From the NCBI GenBank assembly GCA_963823435.1, contig CAWGLN010000002.1, positions 186,001 to 250,000 on the forward strand: 64,000 nucleotides of DNA, given 5' to 3'. Positions 54,325 to 62,424 of this stretch are shown here, piece after piece (within the stretch, counting starts at the first letter, position 1; the number at the start of each line of letters is the position of its first letter). The translations under genes and the position numbers were made by a program. The notes beneath the pieces were generated by a model. It made no database searches and was not told where the DNA came from. It was given only the letters and a program-made list of their open reading frames with translations. Origin of the DNA: CAKZML01 sp963823435. GTDB taxonomy: Bacteria; Pseudomonadota; Gammaproteobacteria; Steroidobacterales; BM003.

Positions 54325-55242
54325 CTAGACCTTGTTGAGATCCTTGCGCGGGTCAAAGTTGGTTTCAATGGCCAGTTCGTCCAGCAATTCCCGGGCTCGT
54401 GCCGACAGGGTCTCGGGCATCACCAGTTTTAATATTACGTACTGGTCTCCCGGCACCTTGCCGGGCAAGCCTTTCCCGGTAAGACGCATACGCTGACCTG
54501 CCTTGCTGTTGCCTGGCAATTTCATGCTTACGGTCCCACCGAGAGTTGGAATGTTCACGGATTTTCCTGCGTTTAGTTCCCACGGCGCCACCGGCAACTC
54601 CAGCGTGACGTCCTTGCCATCGATCTTGAAATTTCGGTGCGGGATTAGAGTGATTTCCAGGAACAGATCGCCGGCCGACCCCCCTCCTGCGCCAGGCGCA
54701 CCCTGCCCCTTCAGGCGTATCTGCTGGCCGTCCTGCACGCCCTGCGGTATTTTCACGTTCAAGGTGCGGGCGCTGCCATCGGGCTGGGTTAGCTGCAAGG
54801 TACGCGTGGCCCCGGCATAGGCATCCTCCAGGCTCACATCGACGTGATAGCGCAAGTCCCTGCCGCGTTGAACCCGCGTTCGGCCCTGACCGGCACCGGG
54901 CCGGCGTTGTCCAAACAAGGTCTCAAAAAAGTCGCTGAAATCGCCACCGCCCATGTCGCGCTCGGTGTGAACACCGTAACTGCTCTCCCAGCCAGGCGGC
55001 GGCCTGAATTGCTGACCACCGGTGTAACCGGCCTTGCGCAAGCCATCGTATTCGCCGCGCTTCTGGGGATCTTTCAAGACTTCGTAGGCCTCCCCCACCT
55101 CCTTGAATCTATCCTCCGCACCAGCCTCTTTGCTCACGTCAGGGTGATATTTCCGGGCAAGCCTTCTGTAAGACTTCTTGATCTCATCGGCGCTGGCGTT
55201 TTCCGGCACCTCCATGATCTTGTAGTAGTCTTTAAATTCCAT
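54325..55242 (-). CDS. cbpA: DnaJ-like curved DNA-binding co-chaperone CbpA
   Basis: A 305-residue J-domain protein with HPD at 33-35, a Gly/Phe-rich linker (GGGDFSDFFETLFGQ) and two C-terminal DnaJ substrate-binding domains without zinc fingers, the CbpA layout. CbpA stimulates DnaK and binds curved DNA in E. coli. No cbpM modulator gene is adjacent. The ATG at 55242 has GAGGG nine bases upstream, better than the TTG at 55248. Confidence 0.93.
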   Translation of the reverse strand: MEFKDYYKIMEVPENASADEIKKSYRRLARKYHPDVSKEAGAEDRFKEVGEAYEVLKDPQKRGEYDGLRKAGYTGGQQFRPPPGWESSYGVHTERDMGGGDFSDFFETLFGQRRPGAGQGRTRVQRGRDLRYHVDVSLEDAYAGATRTLQLTQPDGSARTLNVKIPQGVQDGQQIRLKGQGAPGAGGGSAGDLFLEITLIPHRNFKIDGKDVTLELPVAPWELNAGKSVNIPTLGGTVSMKLPGNSKAGQRMRLTGKGLPGKVPGDQYVILKLVMPETLSARARELLDELAIETNFDPRKDLNKV

Positions 55243-55315
55243 GGACAATCACCCTCGTTTCTCTCGCGAGCCTGCCCTGAAAGATTGGCCCGTCAAGGTA
55301 CAAATTCAAGGGCCG

Positions 55316-55729
55316 CTAGCCGCCCAGCACACTAACCCTGACCTGCCTGGGGTGCCCGGAGTGACGATGCTCCCACAGGAATATCCCCTGCCAGGTTCCC
55401 AGATCCAGATGTCCGTCTACGATCGGTATGCTGATATCTGATTGTGTCAGGACAGATCTCACATGGGCCGGCATATCGTCCGGGCCTTCCTGATCGTGCT
55501 CGAACAGCGAATCTCCATCGGGCGCTATCCGCATCATGAAACGCTCCAGGTCTCGCAGCACTGCGGGATCCGCGTTCTCGCATAACATCAGGGATGCACT
55601 GGTATGGCGAATGAACAGGTGACACAGACCACTGCGCGATCCCCAACCGTCCAGAAGTTGGCGTACCTGGCTTGTGAGGTTGTAGCAACCCCGGCCCCGG
55701 GTCTGAATCAGCAGCGTCTCGGTATTCAC
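55316..55729 (-). CDS. yjbQ: YjbQ family protein (UPF0047)
   Basis: A 137-residue member of the secondary thiamine-phosphate synthase (YjbQ) family: LCHLFIRHTSASLMLCENADP near 36-56 and a C-terminal HLDLGTWQGIFLWEHR. The conserved His and Glu residues form a metal site; in vivo function is unsettled. I chose the GTG at 55729, with AAGGA seven bases upstream and the usual family length; an upstream ATG at 55792 adds 21 residues. Confidence 0.85.
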   Translation of the reverse strand: MNTETLLIQTRGRGCYNLTSQVRQLLDGWGSRSGLCHLFIRHTSASLMLCENADPAVLRDLERFMMRIAPDGDSLFEHDQEGPDDMPAHVRSVLTQSDISIPIVDGHLDLGTWQGIFLWEHRHSGHPRQVRVSVLGG

Positions 55730-55889
55730 CTGTCTGTCCTTGCTCAAGCTAAAACTGCGAAGATCGTCGCGTGAAAAAAACGCCTTTGCCAATGATCCAG
55801 GTCGGCCCCGGCATCGCTCAAGCGTGGCTTCGCGCGCCCTGCCGGCTGGATTGGGGTCGATAACTTTCGTTCCGATGTAATGGCCGGGT

Positions 55890-56507
55890 TTACTCGCCGC
55901 TCTCGGGCGCCAAATTTTCGCCCTCCGGTATCCCCACGGGAATCTCCCCGTATTTTAACGCCAGGGTCTTGACCTTGCCGAACCAGGGACGGCTCAATAT
56001 GAAAATGTCCTGATACTGCTCATCGTCAATGGGTTTGATTTTCTTGCTGCCGCTGAACTCGGCAACTATGGCAGGTACAGTATTGCTATGGGCAACCACC
56101 AGTACAATTTTGCCCTTGTGCTTCTTTTCAATGGTCTTTTGCAAACCGATATAGTCCATCGCTTCGTAATAGTTGAGCGGGAGGTTCAGCCGATTGGCCA
56201 GCGGACGGGCCGTCTCCTCGCTGCGCCGGGTGCGGGTGACATAAATTGCGTCGACACCGCTCACAACGTCCACATCCGCCAGTATCTCGGCCAGCAGATA
56301 GGCGCGTAACAGGCCGGCTTTGCTCAAGGGTGGATCATCGGCAGGTTGCAGGGCCTTTTCCGCGTGACGAACAACAATCAGCGTGGAAGTGGCCTGGTTT
56401 TCGAAGTACCAGGCGATGAGCAGTACAAACAAGAAATAGCTGAACAGGATTACGGGGATTCGACGGGTACCCTTGGGCTTACGCTTTCTTCTCGCTTCAT
56501 GAATCAT
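55890..56507 (-). CDS. Membrane-anchored histidine phosphatase family protein
   Basis: A 205-residue protein with a basic N-terminus, one membrane helix (about 19-37) and a phosphoglycerate-mutase-fold domain. The catalytic motif is VVRHAEKA (R47, H48), with TRTRRSEETARPLANRL and a late VVAHSNT as partners. This SixA-like short form lies outside the membrane if the positive-inside rule holds. The substrate is unknown. It shares an ATGA overlap with the gene before it. Confidence 0.82.
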   Translation of the reverse strand: MIHEARRKRKPKGTRRIPVILFSYFLFVLLIAWYFENQATSTLIVVRHAEKALQPADDPPLSKAGLLRAYLLAEILADVDVVSGVDAIYVTRTRRSEETARPLANRLNLPLNYYEAMDYIGLQKTIEKKHKGKIVLVVAHSNTVPAIVAEFSGSKKIKPIDDEQYQDIFILSRPWFGKVKTLALKYGEIPVGIPEGENLAPESGE

Positions 56508-56827
56508 TGCTGACCATCCCGCCCGCTGTTTGAAGACGGGGCACCTTCAAGCACCTGGTAATCCCCTTCTATCGTCGTACCCGTCGCGCCCGCCCCCGGG
56601 GCTCTTGACCCTGCCGGGCCACCCATGCCGAGCTTGCGCTTGAACCACCAGACCCGAACAGCCAAAACTACCGCCACCACCAAGGCCAGGGCCAGGAAGA
56701 ACAAAAAAAATACCACCCCGAGAGTCATTGCCACGACAAAACCAACTGCTGCGAGCAACACGGCCAGCCATCCCTGAAGGGGACCTCGCTGCCCGGGAAA
56801 TTCAATGCGAAATCGAGTCTGTTGCAC
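56504..56827 (-). CDS. Hypothetical membrane protein
   Basis: A 107-residue protein with two adjacent hydrophobic segments (about 20-38 and 39-59), a basic RVWWFKRKLGMGG and a Gly/Ala-rich tail. No family is recognised. It overlaps the start of the phosphatase gene by 4 bp, so the two are probably made together and may interact in the membrane. Confidence 0.65.
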   Translation of the reverse strand: MQQTRFRIEFPGQRGPLQGWLAVLLAAVGFVVAMTLGVVFFLFFLALALVVAVVLAVRVWWFKRKLGMGGPAGSRAPGAGATGTTIEGDYQVLEGAPSSNSGRDGQQ

Positions 56828-57216
56828 GGTTTCCTCTCACACGGGGCCGATTGCATGCTGATTCTACGCTAATGGGCGAGCAATCTCGCAACCCGTTGGC
56901 TGCGGTCACTGATTCGCCCCGGCCAGAATGACCAATATCACGCGACATGGGTGCCACGGACACCGGTTTTTGCCCCCATTCAATCCAGCTGGCGCCACAT
57001 CCAGGGCCGGAGTAAGCCAACGCTCTAACTGTCGGGTTTTCTTACAGTTTTGCATCCACCTCAAATTGTTTGGACACAGTTTACGCTACACCTCGTTGAA
57101 ATATCGCCGATTTCCTTAACTGGCCTGAAACTTGCTGTACTTCCTGAAAGCTACTTCATATGTGCAGGTGCCGGTTTTTGCCTGTAAGACATTCAAATCC
57201 GTTCTCAGGAGCGATA
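56828..57216. other. Intergenic region, no gene seen
   Basis: This gap lies between divergent genes. The only clear structure is an AACTGT/ACAGTT inverted repeat at 57027-57049 around GTCGGGTTTTCTTACAG; it may be an operator or promoter element. I see no open frame with coding character. Confidence 0.4.
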
Positions 57217-57849
57217 GTGCTTTCAAACCTCAAGCATGAGCACGCGGGACCTGCTCCCTCTCCGGAGGGCTTCACCCACTCCATGGCCGTGCTGCTGGGG
57301 CTGGTTCACGGGATTCTCGCCGACGGCGTATTGAATGCACGGGAAGTGCTGGCACTGAACGCGTGGCTGGGCAACCACCAGGAATTGCTGGATGACTGGC
57401 CTGCAAACATCATCGCCGAGCGGGTCCGCGACATACTGGTCGATGGAAAAATCACCCGTGAAGAAGCCGAGAACCTGGGTGACACGCTCACCCGCATTCT
57501 GGGCTGGGAATTTGGCTCGTCTGTGCAGCTCGACCCATTGGCCGCGAACGAGACCCTGGAGCCGTTGCAACTGGTAGTGATACCCGGGCGTTCGTTTTTG
57601 CTCTCCGGGCAGTTCCTCTATGGAACCCGCGATCGTTGCGAGGCAGCCATACTCGGACGTGGGGGTCTTGTGGACAAGACCGTAAGCCCCTCTCTGGACT
57701 ACCTGGTACTGGGATCACTGCCACAATCCGGGGCTCCTGGAAGCGAGTATCCTGCGGTCCTGAAAGCTGCCCGAGAATTGCGTGGCAAAGGTAACGACAT
57801 CAACATCGTCTCGGAACAGGCGTGGGCGGGTTCTCTGGAGGCTTTCTAG
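57217..57849 (+). CDS. TerB-like/BRCT-like two-domain protein
   Basis: A 210-residue protein. The N-terminal half resembles a TerB-like helical domain (LLGLVHGILADGVLNAREV, VRDILVDGKITREEAENL). The C-terminal half resembles a BRCT domain of the DNA-ligase type (PGRSFLLSGQFLYGTRDRCEAAI, DKTVSPSLDYLVLG). The GTG at 57217 has AGGAG six bases upstream. Such proteins have no firm function; a DNA-damage link is possible through the BRCT domain. Confidence 0.7.
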   Translation: MLSNLKHEHAGPAPSPEGFTHSMAVLLGLVHGILADGVLNAREVLALNAWLGNHQELLDDWPANIIAERVRDILVDGKITREEAENLGDTLTRILGWEFGSSVQLDPLAANETLEPLQLVVIPGRSFLLSGQFLYGTRDRCEAAILGRGGLVDKTVSPSLDYLVLGSLPQSGAPGSEYPAVLKAARELRGKGNDINIVSEQAWAGSLEAF

Positions 57850-57933
57850 GGAACCGCGCCCGCCTTCCTGTTTGACCTGACAACTTTCCCCGCGCGGTTT
57901 ATAGCAGTACGCCAGGCAACATTGCAGCGCGGT

Positions 57934-58020
57934 GTGCGTTCATTCACACACCCCGCACCGAATAAACAAAAAGGCCCCGGGAGGGGGCCTTTTTGTTTAT
58001 ATGGCGGAGAGGGTGGGATT
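57934..58020. repeat. Extra copy of the tRNA-Ser 3' end and terminator
   Basis: These 87 bp are identical to 58111-58197, 177 bp away. The copy includes the terminator and the last 19 nt of tRNA-Ser (with CCA), then diverges. The spacer 58021-58110 is rich in hairpins with tiny loops (GCGCT-TTC-AGCGC, CCCCGC-GTC-GCGGGG). Confidence 0.9.
57964..57999. terminator. Duplicated terminator (distal copy)
   Basis: A symmetric hairpin, AAAAAGGCCCC ... GGGGCCTTTTT, works in either direction. It is identical to the one at 58141. Confidence 0.75.
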
Positions 58021-58110
58021 GATTCGCGCTTTCAGCGCTCACCCTTCGGGCCGCCGCCGCTGCGCGTCGACGTTGTCTCGCCCCGCGTCGCGGGGCTCGG
58101 CTGAACCCGA

Positions 58111-58197
58111 GTGCGTTCATTCACACACCCCGCACCGAATAAACAAAAAGGCCCCGGGAGGGGGCCTTTTTGTTTATATGGCGGAGAGGGTGGGATT
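58111..58197. repeat. Proximal copy of the 87 bp tRNA-Ser repeat
   Basis: This is the original copy, joined to the intact tRNA-Ser. It covers tRNA nucleotides from the T arm to CCA (58179-58197) and the terminator. Confidence 0.9.
58141..58176 (-). terminator. Terminator of tRNA-Ser
   Basis: A GGCCCCC/GGGGGCC-type stem flanked by A5 and T5 tracts, within 5 nt of the tRNA CCA end. Confidence 0.85.
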
Positions 58198-58268
58198 TGA
58201 ACCCACGAGAGGCTCTCGCCTCTGCCGGTTTTCAAGACCGGTGCATTCAACCGCTCTGCCACCTCTCC
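58179..58268 (-). tRNA. tRNA-Ser(UGA)
   Basis: A 90 nt class II tRNA with a long variable arm (GCAGAGGCGAGAGCCTCTC region). The acceptor is GGAGAGG/CCTCTCC, the anticodon loop CTTGAAA gives UGA, and CCA is encoded. Confidence 0.96.
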
Positions 58269-58420
58269 GTGATTTCAGGACCCCTCGGTATCTCCTTATT
58301 CGGCTGAGTCCAAGATCGGCAATAGAATTGCAATCAGTTGTAGCCCCGAGCGCCGCGCAGTGTATCAGAATGACACACCAGCCCGAAAGCGTGAATCCGC
58401 ATAATAAACAGGATGGTGCG

Positions 58421-58979
58421 ATGAGAGTATGTGTGTTCTGCGGCGCGAGTCCCGGCAACCGACCCATTTACCGCGAAATAGCCCAGGAACTGGGTCGTAG
58501 CCTCGCCCGGAAAAAGCATCGGACTGGTCTATGGAGGTGGTGACGTCGGTCTCATGGGTATGGTGGCGAATTCAACTCTGGAAAGCGGTGGAGAGGTCAT
58601 TGGAGTGATTCCCAGGACCCTTGTCGTACGCGAATTGGCTCACCATGGACTCACCGACCTGCGGGTGGTGGACGATGTGCAGGAACGAAAAGACGCCATG
58701 GCCCGTCTGAGCGCGGCGTTTGTCATTCTGCCTGGTGGCTTCGGAACCATTGATGAAATGTTCGAGATGGTCACCTGGAATCAACTCGGTGAGCACGCCA
58801 AGCCCTGCATTCTCATGAATATAGAAGGATTCTACGATGAATTGCTGGCCTTTCTGGCAACGGCCCGCGATCATGGATTCATCAAGCCCTCTGATCTCGA
58901 CGGCGTAACCGTTTGCACCAGTATCGAGCAACTGATGCTGGTGCTTGGGCAGGTTTCTGCCGACCAGGATTCGCGTTGA
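58421..58979 (+). CDS. LOG family / TIGR00730 protein (one frameshift)
   Basis: A Rossmann-fold protein of about 185 residues when corrected. It starts MRVCVFCGASPGNRP, and the nucleotide-monophosphate phosphoribohydrolase motifs are PGGFGTIDEMFE and the GGG loop. Relatives release cytokinin-type bases or cleave AMP. One extra A near 58511-58515 (CGGAAAAAGC where CGGAAAAGC keeps frame) splits it; both halves are otherwise conserved. The ATG has AGGA upstream. Confidence 0.87.
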
Positions 58980-59175
58980 AATCGACAATCATATTCTATA
59001 AAACATCTTAACTATCTCTTATAATATATTGTTTTATAAGTACTTTCTACTATCTCTCTGAACCACGTCCGGGATCACGCCCCCTGGGCAAGCACTTGCT
59101 TTCGCCACGCCAAGCCCTAATATCCGTTGCTCGGGGATTGAATACCCCATTACATCTATGATCAAGGAGATCCGA
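58980..59175 (+). promoter_or_regulatory. AT-rich upstream region of the Bax-inhibitor-family gene
   Basis: The first 90 bp are far richer in A+T than the surroundings and include TATAAT at 59020-59025 and TTTATAAG. A promoter for the gene at 59176 is likely here, but no -35 box at proper distance stands out. Confidence 0.4.
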
Positions 59176-59847
59176 ATGGAACACCGCTTGCAGGTAGGCA
59201 CAGTCCAGGCCCAGGAGTCAGTTCTGGCGACCAACAAGGTTCTGCGTAATACCTATTTGCTCTTGGCCATGACCCTGCTGTTCAGCGCCTTCACTGCTGG
59301 AATGAGCATGATGATGAACCTGCCCCATCCGGGCGTCGTCATAACGCTGGTCGGCTATTTCGGTTTGCTGTTCCTGACCAACAAGTTGCGTAACAGCGCG
59401 ATGGGCGTGGTCTGCGTGTTCGCCCTGACCGGCTTCATGGGCATGACCCTTGGCCCAATACTCAACGCCTACCTTGAGTTCTTGCCTAACGGCGCCGAAC
59501 TGATCATGACCGCATTCGGCGCAACCGGCGTGATATTCGTGGGCCTGAGTGCCTATGCACTGGTAAGCCGCAAGGATTTCAGCTTCATGGGCGGATTCCT
59601 GGCTGTCGGCATCCTGGGCGCTTTCGTGCTGGGACTGGTCGCGATATTTTTCCAGTTACCCACCCTGTCACTGGCAGTCTCGGGCATTTTTGTACTGGCC
59701 ATGGGCGGTCTGATTTTGTACCAGACCAGCACTATCGTGCATGGTGGTGAAACAAACTACATCATGGCAACGGTGACACTTTATGTGAGCATCTTTAACC
59801 TGTTCACCAGCCTTCTGCATATCCTGGGTGTGATGGGCGACGATTAG
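59176..59847 (+). CDS. Bax inhibitor-1/YccA family membrane protein
   Basis: A 223-residue inner-membrane protein with seven predicted helices from about residue 24, typical of the UPF0005/YccA group (SLAVSGIFVLAMGGLILYQT, TVTLYVSIFNLFTSLLHILG). In E. coli YccA inhibits FtsH; other relatives are calcium leak channels. The ATG at 59176 is six bases after AAGGAG, better than the ATG at 59158. Confidence 0.92.
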   Translation: MEHRLQVGTVQAQESVLATNKVLRNTYLLLAMTLLFSAFTAGMSMMMNLPHPGVVITLVGYFGLLFLTNKLRNSAMGVVCVFALTGFMGMTLGPILNAYLEFLPNGAELIMTAFGATGVIFVGLSAYALVSRKDFSFMGGFLAVGILGAFVLGLVAIFFQLPTLSLAVSGIFVLAMGGLILYQTSTIVHGGETNYIMATVTLYVSIFNLFTSLLHILGVMGDD

Positions 59848-59868
59848 CCCGGATCGGATAAGTGTGTC

Positions 59869-59902
59869 AAAAGGCCTCGCCAATCAGCGGGGCCTTTTTT
59901 TA
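59869..59902 (+). terminator. Terminator after the YccA-family gene
   Basis: AAGGCCTCGC pairs with GCGGGGCCTT and is followed by a run of T, 22 bp after the stop. Confidence 0.88.
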
Positions 59903-59982
59903 TCCCAAGACATCCGGCACAAGTTCCCGACCGCGCGTTATACTCAGGGCGACAACGAACCCAGTACATTTCTCGTAGGCCC

Positions 59983-62391
59983 ATGCCACGCACACATGCC
60001 TCAACACTGATTTCTTATTTGCCGGCGCTGCTTTGGCGGCCTTTGCCGGCGCTTGTGCTGGTCATGGTTTTTGCCTCAGTGCAGGCTCAAAACCAGTTTG
60101 ACCCAGCTTCCGAGGTCGAGAAGCAAGACCAACTGTATAGCCAGCTCACGGGCATCGCGGAGGATTCTGACGCGCTGATCAGCATGGACGAGCAACAGCT
60201 GACCCTGCTGATAGAAGAAACCGCGAGAGTAGCAAACACCGCCAGGCAGCAGGCTACCGAATGCATGACCTCCATTCGTCCGCTGGTCATCAAGCTCACC
60301 GAAGAGCAAGCCCTTCTACCCGCCCTGGTGCCGGAAGAGAACATCGCGCTTTGGGAGCAACGCACGCAGATTAACGCGCAACTCTCGGCCGCGCAGGCCC
60401 GGCTTTCAGCCTGTGAATTGTTGTTTGCCCGAGCTGAATCGGTGATCGCCCAGGGCGAGCGGCTCAAGAGCATGGTGTCATCGATACGCTTGTCCGCCCG
60501 CCAGGAGCCCTTGTGGGCATTCATTGGCCAGGTGCCATCGCTGGCCAGGGCCTGGCCAGAACGTCTGGACCGGGCCATCAGGGTCCCCCGGAATGAAACC
60601 TATGCCCAGACTAATATTATTCCGGGGATGACCGTGGTGTTTTTCCTGGGTATTGCACTGGGTCTGCTCCTGCGATTTCGTTTCTACCGCTGGTACAGCC
60701 GCGCAGGCGCGGCTGAGCAGCCTGCCAGCCTGAAGTTCTTGCTGCCCAAACCGCTGGCTGACTATGCGCCCTGGCTGATTACGGGCGCCCTGTGCTGGAT
60801 GGCGCTCGCAACCGTCGCAGACAAGCCCTCGCTTGACTACCTGGCGATACGTATTGCGATTGCAATTTTTACTGTAGGCCTGGGACTGGTACTGATTGAC
60901 TGGAGCACCGGCCCCCTGTCTGTCGGGGCAAAAATAGAGGGGCTCTATCCCGAGAGAGTCGTACCCATGCGTCGGCGTATGCGCTGGATGCTGGGTTCGA
61001 TTGCTTTCAGCATCACATTTGTCGGCTACGGAGCGCTGGTCCGCCTGGTAAGAAGACCGGGTGAGCTGGACGTGCTGTTGTGGATGGTGCTGGCAATTTG
61101 GATCAGCGCAGCCTTGCTCTCGCTGTTGATGCTTGCGCGCCAAATGCCCGGAATGCAGGATCGATCACGAGTCATCCGCGCGTTGATAGTGATGCTGATC
61201 GGGGCCGGACTGTTTGCCGAGCTGGCCGGGTATTACAATTTCGCTTACTACATTTTTTCAGGGCTTTCCCGCAGTTTCCTGGCCATCTTCCTGCTTTGGA
61301 TATCGCTTTGGGCGATCGAGGTAACGGTAAGGGAAATCCGCCGGGGCAAATCGTCTTTCGCCGTACAGACCCGCGCCTTCCTGGCAATCACTCCGGAGGG
61401 TAAACACACCCTGCTCGGTATTTACCAGGCCATTGCGGAACTGTCGCTATGGGTGGGGTTTCTCGTTTTTATGGTGGAAATCTGGGACACCACCGAGACC
61501 TTTCTGGATCGCTTCAGCAGCTTTTTCCTGGACGGCGTGGAAATTTCCGGCACCCGCTTTATTCCTGCAGAAATTCTGACCGCCATCGCCATGTTCATCG
61601 CGTTGATCATGCTTACGGGTTGGGCCAAACGCTGGATAGAAAACCGCTGGTTGCGTCACATGAACCTGGACCGCGGAGCCAGGGACGCGCTTCTGGCGAT
61701 GGTTGGCTATATCGGATTCGTCATCGCCGCCATTACATCCCTGCGATTCTCCGGCGTCAGCGTGGCCAGCCTGGCCATCATCGCCGGTGCACTGTCGGTC
61801 GGTATTGGTTTTGGTCTGCAGGATATCGCCAATAATTTTATCTCCGGTCTGATCCTGCTGTTTGAACGTCCGATCAAGTCGGGGGATTTCGTCACTATCG
61901 CCGGCGTGGAAGGTTTCGTGCGCAAGATCAGCATCCGTTCCACCGAAATCGAGACACTGGATAGACGCAATGTGATTGTGCCCAACTCGGAGCTTATTTC
62001 CGGACAGGTGACCAACTGGGTGCTGCGTGACCCCCATGGCCGCCTGACCCTGAATATCGGCGTTGCTTACGGTTCCGATGTCGAACTGGTTCAAAAACTG
62101 CTGGTGGAAGCCGCGATTGAACACCCGGACGTGATCAAGGAAGGCCGGGCGCCCGGTCCCAAGGCCCTGTTCATGGAATTTGGCGACAGCTCATTGAATT
62201 TTGAGCTGCGTGTCTGGATACACCGTATCGAAAAGCGCTTTGACGTGGTCAGCGGTCTGAACTTCGCCATAGACAAGGCCTTCCGTGCCAACGGCGTCGA
62301 GATCCCCTTCCCGCAACGGGACCTGCACGTAAGAAGCTGGAATCCGTCCGCCAGGCCGGTGACGCCAGACAAGGCGACCGAGCCGGATTAG
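59983..62391 (+). CDS. MscS-family mechanosensitive channel, large form
   Basis: An 802-residue inner-membrane channel. An N-terminal signal/anchor precedes a periplasmic helical domain (about 45-200), followed by about ten membrane helices. The pore helix and beta domain are GALSVGIGFGLQDIANNFIS and ERPIKSGDFVTI near 605-650, and a mixed alpha-beta tail follows. It resembles MscK/YbdG-type proteins of the family and should release solutes on hypo-osmotic shock. Confidence 0.9.
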   Translation: MPRTHASTLISYLPALLWRPLPALVLVMVFASVQAQNQFDPASEVEKQDQLYSQLTGIAEDSDALISMDEQQLTLLIEETARVANTARQQATECMTSIRPLVIKLTEEQALLPALVPEENIALWEQRTQINAQLSAAQARLSACELLFARAESVIAQGERLKSMVSSIRLSARQEPLWAFIGQVPSLARAWPERLDRAIRVPRNETYAQTNIIPGMTVVFFLGIALGLLLRFRFYRWYSRAGAAEQPASLKFLLPKPLADYAPWLITGALCWMALATVADKPSLDYLAIRIAIAIFTVGLGLVLIDWSTGPLSVGAKIEGLYPERVVPMRRRMRWMLGSIAFSITFVGYGALVRLVRRPGELDVLLWMVLAIWISAALLSLLMLARQMPGMQDRSRVIRALIVMLIGAGLFAELAGYYNFAYYIFSGLSRSFLAIFLLWISLWAIEVTVREIRRGKSSFAVQTRAFLAITPEGKHTLLGIYQAIAELSLWVGFLVFMVEIWDTTETFLDRFSSFFLDGVEISGTRFIPAEILTAIAMFIALIMLTGWAKRWIENRWLRHMNLDRGARDALLAMVGYIGFVIAAITSLRFSGVSVASLAIIAGALSVGIGFGLQDIANNFISGLILLFERPIKSGDFVTIAGVEGFVRKISIRSTEIETLDRRNVIVPNSELISGQVTNWVLRDPHGRLTLNIGVAYGSDVELVQKLLVEAAIEHPDVIKEGRAPGPKALFMEFGDSSLNFELRVWIHRIEKRFDVVSGLNFAIDKAFRANGVEIPFPQRDLHVRSWNPSARPVTPDKATEPD

Positions 62392-62424
62392 TCACCCGGT
62401 TCGCCAGCCATGAATGTCCCGCTT

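Noticed and set aside
58032..58262. 76-codon frame across tRNA-Ser
   Set aside because: It is translated tRNA-Ser and terminator repeat; no ribosome binding site.
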